A stretch of 64,000 nt of DNA, from positions 1 to 64,000 of the forward strand of contig CAYVQU010000001.1 in assembly GCA_964453155.1 (NCBI GenBank). The letters are read 5' to 3'. Source of the stretch: CAYVQU01 sp964453155. GTDB taxonomy: Bacteria; Chloroflexota; Anaerolineae; Anaerolineales; UBA11858. The notes below the pieces were generated by a model. That model did no database searches, was not told the DNA's origin, and saw only the letters and a program-made list of their open reading frames with translations. A program made the position numbers and the translations under genes. This document shows, one piece after another, positions 50,607 through 58,477 of the stretch (its first letter is position 1; each line of letters opens with the position of its first letter).

Positions 50607-50807
50607 CTATTTCCGACCGACTTTTGCGTACCAGGCGGCTCCGATTATGCCCATAAGCAACCCACCTACAGATGCAAAATAGGACACGAAGTTAAGGAAA
50701 AAAGTGGATTTCAAAATACCCATTACCATCAGGAAGGGTGCCACAAACCCAAATAGCACCATGAAAAACCCGATGATGATCAGTTGTCTTGGTCTAACTG
50801 TGTCCAT
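50607..50807 (-). CDS. Small two-helix membrane protein
   Basis: 66 aa from ATG 50807, after TAAGGATA; the frame is open to 50894 but that part is read within the ATPase gene. Two membrane helices (IIIGFFMVLFGFVAPFLMVMG; FVSYFASVGGLLMGIIGAAW) with basic ends. Family not recognised. Overlaps the end of the DppF-like gene by 14 bases, so is translated with the importer operon and could be a small accessory subunit. Confidence 0.7.
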   Translation of the reverse strand: MDTVRPRQLIIIGFFMVLFGFVAPFLMVMGILKSTFFLNFVSYFASVGGLLMGIIGAAWYAKVGRK

Positions 50808-51840
50808 TATCCTTATACAGCCAGCAATAGGTGGTGTGGCCCGCCTCCGTCGGTTCGAACTCGGGCGGATCTTCAACATCGCAGAGACCGGCAATCATCT
50901 TCGCACAGCGAGGATGGAACCGACAGCCAGCGGGTGGGTTAACCAAACTGGGGGGCTCGCCAGGGGGAATCTCTTTGAAGGTTTTGGCATTATCGGCATC
51001 CGGCTCCGAGGTCCCTTGTAACAGGGCATCGGTATAAGGATGCAAGTGATCGTAAAGAATGCCATCCACGGGTGATTTTTCAATTAGCTGTCCGGCGTAC
51101 ATCACAAAGATGCGATCCGAGAAATAACGCACCGTTGAGAGGTCGTGAGTAATGTAGATCACGGCCAGGTTGTGGGTTTGCTGCAATCCTTCCAACAGCT
51201 TCAAGATTTCAACCCGTACGGAGGCGTCGAGCATCGAAACCGGCTCATCGGCCACAATCAGTTTGGGTTCCAAAATCATCGCCCGGGCAATAACCACCCG
51301 CTGCTGCTGACCACCACTCAGCATGTGAGGGAACTTGTCGATGAAATCATCTACTGGGTTCAACTTTACTTCGTCCATCACCCTGCGGATGCGTTCGGTG
51401 CGTTCAGCTTGGTCAGAGACACCGTTAATGATCAACGGTTCTGCTAAAATCCGTTCAATGGTCATGAAGGGCGGCAGCGCGCCATAGGGGTCCTGCTGGA
51501 CAAAACCAATTTTCGAGCGGAACTTTCGCAGTTCCGAGCCAGATAACTCGGTCAATTTTTGGCCATCAAACTCGACCTCACCACTGTGGGGCGTGTTGAT
51601 ACCCAAAATTGTTTTCATCAGGCTGGTTTTACCCGAACCACTCTCACCAACGATGGCAATCGCATCACCGTACCCCAGGTCGAAGCTGACATTGTCAACC
51701 GCCCGGACGTAACCGGCATGGGCAAAACCCCACTTCTTTAATTCAAACCATACTCGCAAATTTTGAATGGACAGCAGAGGTGCATCGCCATTATCCATCG
51801 TTTGTACGTTTTCAGTCATTTCTTTCAAATTTTCTGTCAT
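50794..51840 (-). CDS. Peptide-type ABC transporter ATPase (DppF/OppF-like)
   Basis: 348 aa. ATG 51840 follows GAGGG; the open frame to 51870 runs into the preceding gene. Walker A GESGSGKTS, signature LSGGQQQR, Walker B LIVADEPVSMLD, and the C-terminal oligopeptide-transporter Cys cluster CRFHPRCAKMIAGLCDVEDPP. Nine bases downstream of the DppD-like gene. Confidence 0.92.
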   Translation of the reverse strand: MTENLKEMTENVQTMDNGDAPLLSIQNLRVWFELKKWGFAHAGYVRAVDNVSFDLGYGDAIAIVGESGSGKTSLMKTILGINTPHSGEVEFDGQKLTELSGSELRKFRSKIGFVQQDPYGALPPFMTIERILAEPLIINGVSDQAERTERIRRVMDEVKLNPVDDFIDKFPHMLSGGQQQRVVIARAMILEPKLIVADEPVSMLDASVRVEILKLLEGLQQTHNLAVIYITHDLSTVRYFSDRIFVMYAGQLIEKSPVDGILYDHLHPYTDALLQGTSEPDADNAKTFKEIPPGEPPSLVNPPAGCRFHPRCAKMIAGLCDVEDPPEFEPTEAGHTTYCWLYKDNGHS

Positions 51841-51848
51841 GATGCCCT

Positions 51849-52814
51849 CTATTCTGCGTGCAGCCAGCATTGAACCAGACGGCCTTCTTTATTGACGACC
51901 GGCGGGTCCTGGTCACATTTCTCAAAGCGGAAAGAACAGCGCGGGGCGAACCGGCAGCCCGGTTTGAGACCAATCAATGACGGGGGCTTACCTGGAATAA
52001 ACTCAAGTTCCTGGTTGCCACGCAAACGCGGCACGCTGGCCATCAATTTTTGGGAGTAAGGATGCAACGGAGCGTCGAAGAAGCGGTGGGCGTCACTGAC
52101 CTCCACAATCTGACCCGCATACATCACGGCCACGCGTTCGGCCAACTCACTGGAAGTAGCGATATCGTGGGTAATGAGGATGAAGCTGACATCAAATTCT
52201 TGCTTGACCCGCTTGAGTAGGTTGAAGATGTTGGTTTGGGTCAACACGTCGAGAGCCGAGGTAGGTTCGTCAAGGATGACGACTTCGGGGGTGGTTACCA
52301 AGGCCATCGCGATAGCCACGCGCTGGCGCATCCCACCGCTCAACTCAAAGGCATAGCGGTTCAAGAAGTCAACTGGCACACCCACTCGCTGGAACATGTC
52401 ACTGGCATGAGCCAGGGCTTTCTCCTTCGAAATCCCTGCATGGATCATCAGGGGTTCGGCCACCTGATCACCAACTTTGAGCACCGGGTTGAGGGCATTC
52501 ATAGCTGCTTGGGGCACCATCGACATGCGCACCCAGCGGACCTGGCGCCGATATTCTTCGTCGCCCATGGCCATCAATTCCATTTCGTTGAGATTGACAG
52601 TACCGGCGTAAGTATCAATGTTGCGGGGCAACAATCGCAGGATAGCCCGAGCCAGGGATGTTTTGCCACAGCCCGACTCGCCCAGGATGACGATGGCATC
52701 GTTATAACCCAAATCGAGGTCAACTTTGTCCACCGCTTGTACAACCCCACCCGAAGCTCGGAAATAGAGTTGCAAATCTTCGATGTGTAAAAGTGGTTTG
52801 TTATTGTTCGTCAT
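51849..52814 (-). CDS. Peptide-type ABC transporter ATPase (DppD/OppD-like)
   Basis: 321 aa. Walker A GESGCGKTS, signature LSGGMRQR, Walker B VVILDEPTSALD, and the C-terminal Cys cluster CRFAPRCSFRFEKCDQDPP found in oligopeptide-type ATPases, which may hold an iron-sulfur cluster. Forms the heterodimeric motor with the DppF-like protein. Four bases after the permease gene. Confidence 0.93.
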   Translation of the reverse strand: MTNNNKPLLHIEDLQLYFRASGGVVQAVDKVDLDLGYNDAIVILGESGCGKTSLARAILRLLPRNIDTYAGTVNLNEMELMAMGDEEYRRQVRWVRMSMVPQAAMNALNPVLKVGDQVAEPLMIHAGISKEKALAHASDMFQRVGVPVDFLNRYAFELSGGMRQRVAIAMALVTTPEVVILDEPTSALDVLTQTNIFNLLKRVKQEFDVSFILITHDIATSSELAERVAVMYAGQIVEVSDAHRFFDAPLHPYSQKLMASVPRLRGNQELEFIPGKPPSLIGLKPGCRFAPRCSFRFEKCDQDPPVVNKEGRLVQCWLHAE

Positions 52815-52817
52815 GGA

Positions 52818-54164
52818 TTACAGACCTCGCAATCGGGGATTGAAGATGCGGTCGAGAGAATAACCGATGGTGGCGAAAGCCAAACCGGTCATCATCAGCA
52901 GGACCGAGGGCTGCAGCACCCAATAGTATTGACCCACATACAGGGCCCCATTGGTGTTGGCCTCATTAATGATTTTGCCCCAAGTCGGCAGGATCGGGTC
53001 ACCAAGACCGAGGACGGCCAGAGAAGCCTCCAAAAACACGAACGCGGGGATTAAAGTTACAAATTGGGGGATCAGCAGGGGAATGATCCGGGGGATGAGG
53101 TAACTGAAAATAATGCGGGTGTGACCAGCTCCATAAGCCTGAGCAGCCTCAATATAGGAGGAGGCTTTTACCTGCAAGAACATCGCCCGGTAGGTTTTGA
53201 TCCCGCCACTAAAGATATTTAGCGCGATGATCACGCCCAACATCATCCAGATACTACGGGAATAAAATGTACCAACCATGATGAGAATTGGCAGCACCGG
53301 CAAAATCAGGTTGACCTCAGTGATCCGCTGAATTAGTTCATCCACCCAGCCACCCATCCAGACACCGATCGCAGCGATGATCATGGTGGTAATGGTGGTG
53401 CCAACAGCGGCAATCAAACCAAAGGACAAGGCAATCGGGGTCCCCCATAACAAGGCAATCGACAGATCCCGGCGACGGTGGTCGGTTCCCGCCCAACCTG
53501 AAACCCGACCAAACATCACTAATTCGGCATCGACATCGACGCCTTCTTCAAAGACCAGACCGGTAATCTGAAGTTCATAATTGCCTTTGAGAGGAACCTG
53601 CTCTTCAGAATTGGGATCGGCAAACAAAGCTACTTGAGGGGCTTCCCCCTTCAACTTCCGCTGTAAACGCTCATCTTGTGAAACCCGGTAAGTCTGATGG
53701 CTTTTCTCCAAAGAAAGACTACTAAAGCGAATCTCGCGACCATCCGGCGTCACCCATGTAAGTGAGATATGGGAAAACTTCTCTTCGAAATCACTCTTGA
53801 AAATGAGGGAAATTTCATCCGGGAATTCATCGGCCTGATAATCGAATTTGAAAGAGAACATAATGTCGGTCGATTCTTCACCGGCTTTTTCATATGTTTT
53901 AACAATTTCTTCATCAGCAGAATTCAATACCACAGTCTCGGGTAGTTTTTCATTGCGGAACCAGTTGACCCACACAGGGGCCGCGGTTTTGGGGGAGTTG
54001 TACCAGACTTCCTCGCCACCCCGCCACATGTAAACCGCCTCGTTATAGGGAATAGCAATCATTGTAAAAATGGAGATTCCAATCAGACCAAAGATGATCG
54101 CCAGCCCCACCATTGCGGAGGGATAATTTCTAATCTCAGAAAATGTTCTTTTTAACCAGTTCAT
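52818..54164 (-). CDS. DppC-like ABC permease with a large extracytoplasmic insert
   Basis: 448 aa, longer than the usual 280-300. After the first helix (about 20-42) comes about 190 residues of beta-rich sequence outside the membrane, then the five-helix core (from about 235) with the motif SSYIEAAQAYGAGHTRIIFSYLIPR. The insert resembles that of the second half of the fusion protein at 47255. The function of the insert is unknown; it may contact the binding protein. Overlaps the DppB-like gene by 4 bases. Confidence 0.9.
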   Translation of the reverse strand: MNWLKRTFSEIRNYPSAMVGLAIIFGLIGISIFTMIAIPYNEAVYMWRGGEEVWYNSPKTAAPVWVNWFRNEKLPETVVLNSADEEIVKTYEKAGEESTDIMFSFKFDYQADEFPDEISLIFKSDFEEKFSHISLTWVTPDGREIRFSSLSLEKSHQTYRVSQDERLQRKLKGEAPQVALFADPNSEEQVPLKGNYELQITGLVFEEGVDVDAELVMFGRVSGWAGTDHRRRDLSIALLWGTPIALSFGLIAAVGTTITTMIIAAIGVWMGGWVDELIQRITEVNLILPVLPILIMVGTFYSRSIWMMLGVIIALNIFSGGIKTYRAMFLQVKASSYIEAAQAYGAGHTRIIFSYLIPRIIPLLIPQFVTLIPAFVFLEASLAVLGLGDPILPTWGKIINEANTNGALYVGQYYWVLQPSVLLMMTGLAFATIGYSLDRIFNPRLRGL

Positions 54165-55303
54165 GCTCGGCCTCGTTCTCCTACCCGTACCCGGGGATCT
54201 ACCAGGGCATAGATGAAGTCCAACAAGAAGACGGTGATCGCCAAAAGATAGGCGTAAATCACGCTGGAACCCACGATCACGGGGGTATCATACAGCCCAA
54301 TGGCGCGGAAGAGGGCGCGCCCCAATCCTGGCCAGTTGAACGTGGTTTCCAAAATGATGGCCCCGGTCCAGAGACCGATCAACATCAGTGCAAAGGAGGT
54401 GATGATGGTCGGTAAGGTCGGGCGCAAGACATAGCGGCGTTCAATATCTCGGGAGGACAAACCTTTGGCTTTGGCCATTTCAACGTAGTCTTCACTAGAA
54501 TAAATCAGGAAGAACGTGCGCCAATTATAGGCGCTCAAGAAAACGCCACTGATCAATTGGGCCATTACGGGCAAAATTAAATGCTTGCCAAGGCTCAAAG
54601 CATATTCTAGGGGATTATCTGGCGGCGGAGCATCAACCATCCCCCCAAAGGGTAGTACTCCCAAAACAGAAGCGAACAAAATGATCAAAAATAGACCATA
54701 AAACCAGCCGGGTGCAGATCCGGTGGGGGCCATACCAATGATCAATTTATCCAGGAAACTACCATAACGTCGGGAGAGGAATAAAGCCCCAAACAAGGCA
54801 ATGAAGAATAACAACAGATTGGATAACCCCCACAATACCAGGGTGGAGGGCAGCCGTTCGAGGATGATTAATTTCACCGTTTTCGAACCGCTGTCACTGA
54901 TCATCATTTCAGCCATCCCCAAATTGAGGGTAATAGCATCCCGTAAGAAGCCAAAACTGCGGACGATGAAGGGCTGATCCAACCCCAGGCGCTTTTCCAA
55001 AACGGCGACCTGTTCATCAATCAACCCCTGTTTTTCTTCGGGAGATAACGCGCGCATTTCGGCACTTTGATCCTGGAAGATCGCCACCGAAACTTGCTCG
55101 CGAATGGCACCTTTGCGAATTTCATCCACGTACCCACCCATGTTGGCGATTAAGATGGTCAGGTAAATCCCAACCGTTACGGTCAGGGCCAAAACCACCA
55201 GGCGGGTCGCGGTGAAACGAGCTAATTTCGCAAAGTTGCCGCTGCCAGACTTCTGTTCCGATTTTTCGGATTCCGCTGGCACGGGCATCGTTGTTTCGCT
55301 CAT
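54161..55303 (-). CDS. DppB-like ABC permease
   Basis: 380 aa with about six membrane helices. Coupling motif EDYVEMAKAKGLSSRDIERRYVLRP. A charged cytoplasmic lead (MSETTMPVPAESEKSEQKSG) and a 90-residue extracytoplasmic segment after the first helix (KGAIREQVSVAIFQDQSAEM) parallel the fusion protein. First gene of the dppBCDF-like operon, about 40 bases after a leader terminator. Confidence 0.92.
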   Translation of the reverse strand: MSETTMPVPAESEKSEQKSGSGNFAKLARFTATRLVVLALTVTVGIYLTILIANMGGYVDEIRKGAIREQVSVAIFQDQSAEMRALSPEEKQGLIDEQVAVLEKRLGLDQPFIVRSFGFLRDAITLNLGMAEMMISDSGSKTVKLIILERLPSTLVLWGLSNLLLFFIALFGALFLSRRYGSFLDKLIIGMAPTGSAPGWFYGLFLIILFASVLGVLPFGGMVDAPPPDNPLEYALSLGKHLILPVMAQLISGVFLSAYNWRTFFLIYSSEDYVEMAKAKGLSSRDIERRYVLRPTLPTIITSFALMLIGLWTGAIILETTFNWPGLGRALFRAIGLYDTPVIVGSSVIYAYLLAITVFLLDFIYALVDPRVRVGERGRA

Positions 55304-55341
55304 ATCTCTTTTCCTTTCTTATTAGCGTCGCAATTGGCGAC

Positions 55342-55382
55342 AAAAAATCGATAGAGTAAGGTGGGCACCATACCCCTATCGA
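55342..55382 (-). terminator. Leader terminator/attenuator before the dppB-like gene
   Basis: Minus strand TCGATAG followed by GGGTA (55382-55371) pairs with TACTC-TATCGA (55358-55348) with one bulge, then TTTTTT (55347-55342). It lies 38 bases upstream of the dppB start and downstream of the likely promoter, the position of a transcription attenuator. A competing fold is not obvious. Confidence 0.6.
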
Positions 55383-55423
55383 CTTATATACTAATTTGGT
55401 TCACATTTTGTTCGAAAATTTGC

Positions 55424-55489
55424 TTAGGAATATGGTTACAAAGGATTACAAATACATTACAAATTTCAATACTGAAACCACATTCCTAA
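55424..55489. promoter_or_regulatory. Operator-like block: long inverted repeat enclosing three phased TTACAA repeats
   Basis: TTAGGAATATGGTT (55424-55437) and AACCACATTCCTAA (55476-55489) match as inverted arms in 13 of 14 bases. Between and overlapping them TTACAA occurs at 55436, 55446 and 55457, spaced 10 and 11 bases, one helical turn each. In the minus direction this is upstream of the leader terminator of the dpp-like operon, so probably a regulator-binding region. Confidence 0.55.
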
Positions 55490-55500
55490 AAAGATTTTCC

Positions 55501-55539
55501 AAAAAAAATCCTGGAGAGACACTGGCGTGTCTCTCCAGG
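55501..55539 (-). terminator. Strong intrinsic terminator after binding protein B
   Basis: Minus strand: CCTGGAGAGACAC (55539-55527), GCCA loop, GTGTCTCTCCAGG (55522-55510), A, then TTTTTTTT. It separates the highly expressed binding-protein gene from the permease operon. Confidence 0.95.
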
Positions 55540-55556
55540 GATATTACTGTGTTAGG

Positions 55557-58175
55557 CTAGGGGGCCGTAACAAACTGGAAGGTGTCGCGAACGGGCACGA
55601 GGGCGCGTTTGGAAACGACGATCACAGCCAGTTGGTTGGAGCCTTCAGCCAAACCACCGGAGACATCGCCACTGATGGTGGCAGTCCAGTAGCCGTCTTC
55701 CACGGCTTCGGCATCACCGACGAATACGAGTTCGCCAGTGGCGTCGAAGACCAGGTAGCGGACCATGGAAATGTCATCGACAGCGTAAGGTTCGCCAGCG
55801 AGATCTACAAAGACATCGTAAACGGCCTCATCACCAATGGTGACGCGGTCGGCACCGTCCAAGAGAACCTCGGGGATCGGCGGGGCCGCGAAGCGGTCCC
55901 AGCGATTGGCGGCGTAGGGGAAGTCGGGGTTGTACTGCAGGATGATGGTGCCTTCAACCGGGAAAGCCTTCTGCATGTAGTACGGACCGGTGTTGACCCA
56001 GAAGTGGCCATAGCGGCGGTGCCATTCTTGCAGGTTGGCATAGCGGGCGGCGGCGTCATCAGCCGTGATGTACTGACCGAGGGTCGGTTCGTAAGGAATC
56101 AAACCATCGGCGGCAGCGGTATCCAGGTTGGCTTTCATGATGTCCAGGGTCGGACCAGCAATCCAGCTCATCCATTCCACACCGAGTTCTTCGGCTTTGT
56201 CGGCGGAGAAAGCAGCTTCACCATTGGCTTCGGCCATCCAGGCAGGAACCAAAACGTGCCAAGCGAACTCACCGTCTTGCGATTGGGCGGAGTGCATTGC
56301 CCGACCGTTGGTGATGTTGTTCTCAGCATCCAGACCGTAAGCATCGGTGTAGTATTCCACCGTGAAGGGGCTCTCAGATGTAATCTTCCAGCCTTTGAAA
56401 GCGCTCATGAAGGTTTCAAAGCTCGGAACCTGAGCAGCATCGAAGATTGGGGAGGCCTCTTTGGCCTGATCGAAAGTCATAATAGCGTACATGACGTGGT
56501 CAGCAATGGTGACCGGGCTGCCATCGTGCCATTTGACTTTGTCGAAGTAGTCATCTTCATAGGTCATGACAACTTTGGACAGAGCGGAAACGCCATCGGG
56601 GAAACGTTCACTGGCGGGAATGAAGACTTGGGCTTCGGCATCCCAGTCGGCCCAGGCGTCAGCGGGAACTTCGATGCTGCCAGCCGGAACGAATTCCAGG
56701 GTGGCCCAATCGAGGTTCTGCTCAACGGGCAGACCTTCTTCCACGTAAACCTCAGCCGATTGCAGCAGGTAAGGCAAGCGGAGACCGGTGAAGGGATCGG
56801 GAACCACGGCGAAGGTGTTCATACCACGGATGGGCATCATGTCGTATACCCAGTTGGTACCCGCAATCGGGTTCCAGGGCTCGGTCATAATGCTGGGCAT
56901 CGCGATGGTCATCGAGCCACCGACCTGGTCGGTGAACTTGATGGTGTCGGCCCACAGCCAGGAGCCGTAGATCGAACCAGACAAGTCAGAGGCCAGGGCA
57001 ACATTGGCGGCATGCGGGGCAATACCGGTGTCGTCCTTCAGCCAAATGCGCTGGGAGTCGAGCAAGGTCTCGGTCAGGGCGGTGCGCATCAATTCGGCGC
57101 GCTCTTCGAGGTTGGCGAATTCACTGTTGTTCAGCTTGGTCGAAACGTCATAGAAGGTCTCCGAGGGGGAGTAAGCCTGCCATGGCGGGAAGGGCAAACC
57201 ATCGGGGGTGTAGAAGAAGCTGAAGTTGCCAGCGGCATCACGGGAGATGGCGGTGGAAACCCAACCACCGGTGTAGAAGTGGGCACAACCATCATCGGGG
57301 TTACCACGCAGCCAGCAGGGGGAAGCCTCAGAAGAGGTTTTGTAATCGCGCTGGACGGTGAAACCGATGTCCTCGAGCAAGTTGGAGACGTAGTCACCAA
57401 TCTCAAGGCGCTCATCCTCAACACGGATCAGACCGATGAGGACGACAGGTTCGCCATTGTACTGCCATTTGCCATCAACCATTTCGGCACCCAGGGCTTC
57501 CATCTCGGCGGTGATAACTTCCACGGCTTTGTCAGGATTGTGGGCGTATTTCAGAGCGATAGCGGCAATCGCGTCGGCCAACACTGCGGCATCTTTCGAA
57601 GCGTAGTTGATGGGCACGAAGCGGGGCACAGCCATACCACCGGTAATTTCATCGGCAATATAGGCGCGGTCGACCAACCAGTTCATGGCTTCACGGATTT
57701 TGTCCGAGAAGAACGGGTTGAGGCGGCCATCGGTGAATTCGGCTGCAGTCGAGGGCATGAAGGTCAGGTCGTTGTAGTTACCATAAGCGGTCTGGTACGC
57801 CAGAACCTCAGAGTCGAAAATGCGCTGGGCAGGATCGGGCTCGGAGATGTTGTAGGCGTAGACATCGATGTCGCCAGCTTCCAGGCGGGAAATGGCAGCA
57901 TCGGTCTCGGGCTCTTCAACGAAAATGACGGTATCAAGCCAACCACCGTCGCGATCAACCGGTTCGGGCTCAGCTTCGACTTCGACAATTTTCTCGACTT
58001 CGACAACTTTCTCGACCTCAACGGTCTCGACGACTGTCTCTCCTTCTGTTTCGACAACCACGGTCTCAACTACCGTGATGGTCTCAGGCTCGGCAACGGG
58101 AGCAGGCTGGCAGGCAGCTAAAGCCATGCTAGCAACAACCAACAAACCGAGCACAAGGGCTAATTTTTTATACAT
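55557..58175 (-). CDS. Family-5 (peptide-type) ABC substrate-binding lipoprotein B
   Basis: 872 aa, larger than the family average of about 550. Lipobox LAAC (Cys22), then a Val/Glu-rich stalk (about 35-70). SBP_bac_5 sequence follows, for example FSDKIREAMNWLVDRAYIADEI. An extra domain of about 110 residues at the C terminus (TIGDEAVYDVFVDLAGEPYA onward) looks Ig-like. Codon choice is strongly biased to G/C at third positions, unlike its neighbours, which suits very high expression. Directly upstream of the dppBCDF-like operon, which it probably serves. Strong terminator after it. Confidence 0.9.
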   Translation of the reverse strand: MYKKLALVLGLLVVASMALAACQPAPVAEPETITVVETVVVETEGETVVETVEVEKVVEVEKIVEVEAEPEPVDRDGGWLDTVIFVEEPETDAAISRLEAGDIDVYAYNISEPDPAQRIFDSEVLAYQTAYGNYNDLTFMPSTAAEFTDGRLNPFFSDKIREAMNWLVDRAYIADEITGGMAVPRFVPINYASKDAAVLADAIAAIALKYAHNPDKAVEVITAEMEALGAEMVDGKWQYNGEPVVLIGLIRVEDERLEIGDYVSNLLEDIGFTVQRDYKTSSEASPCWLRGNPDDGCAHFYTGGWVSTAISRDAAGNFSFFYTPDGLPFPPWQAYSPSETFYDVSTKLNNSEFANLEERAELMRTALTETLLDSQRIWLKDDTGIAPHAANVALASDLSGSIYGSWLWADTIKFTDQVGGSMTIAMPSIMTEPWNPIAGTNWVYDMMPIRGMNTFAVVPDPFTGLRLPYLLQSAEVYVEEGLPVEQNLDWATLEFVPAGSIEVPADAWADWDAEAQVFIPASERFPDGVSALSKVVMTYEDDYFDKVKWHDGSPVTIADHVMYAIMTFDQAKEASPIFDAAQVPSFETFMSAFKGWKITSESPFTVEYYTDAYGLDAENNITNGRAMHSAQSQDGEFAWHVLVPAWMAEANGEAAFSADKAEELGVEWMSWIAGPTLDIMKANLDTAAADGLIPYEPTLGQYITADDAAARYANLQEWHRRYGHFWVNTGPYYMQKAFPVEGTIILQYNPDFPYAANRWDRFAAPPIPEVLLDGADRVTIGDEAVYDVFVDLAGEPYAVDDISMVRYLVFDATGELVFVGDAEAVEDGYWTATISGDVSGGLAEGSNQLAVIVVSKRALVPVRDTFQFVTAP

Positions 58176-58262
58176 ATTTCCTTATTCCTCCATAGGATTT
58201 TGGGTTGATAAAAAAACTTGCAACGAGCAATAAATCTTTGTTTTATTTTTCCTCCTGGGCAC

Positions 58263-58272
58263 CACCTCCTTT
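58263..58272 (-). promoter_or_regulatory. Full-length Shine-Dalgarno complement far upstream of the start codon
   Basis: Minus strand AAAGGAGGTG at 58272-58263, about 88 bases before the ATG at 58175. A second CAGGAGG follows at about 58257-58251, and TGGAGGAATAAGGAAAT directly before the ATG. A GTG-started 26-codon frame runs from this site to a TAA near the true start, but with poor spacing. It could be a ribosome standby site or a leader peptide. Confidence 0.4.
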
Positions 58273-58375
58273 CAAAATACTGAGACGCGTCAGATTTTGA
58301 TTGAAATCTTAGAGAAAATTTCCTCAAAAAACCAACACTTTTTTAATCCGGTAAATTATGCAGTATTGTGAACAT

Positions 58376-58429
58376 ATTGTAAAAGGCTGAGAAATTATAT
58401 CATAACCTTTTTTATGAAATATTTACAAT
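58376..58429 (-). promoter_or_regulatory. Extended -10 promoter of binding protein B, flanked by TTACAA-type sites
   Basis: Minus strand TG-A-TATAAT (58399-58394 for the -10). Predicted start near 58387, leader of about 210 bases. ATTGTAAA (58376-58383, plus strand) and TTTACAAT (58422-58429) are inverted copies around the -10. The same core occurs in threefold in the dpp-like operon leader. The whole 58176-58477 gap holds no gene. Confidence 0.5.
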
Positions 58430-58477
58430 CTTCACACTACAAATAGTGAATTGTCATAGGGATGCTAGTCAAAGCTC

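Noticed and set aside
55527..58121. Plus-strand open frame of 864 codons
   Set aside because: It is antisense to the binding-protein gene, which has a lipobox, family-5 sequence, promoter and terminator. The frame is open because the real gene's codons are biased; its translation is low-complexity Gly/Val/Asp/Asn-rich.
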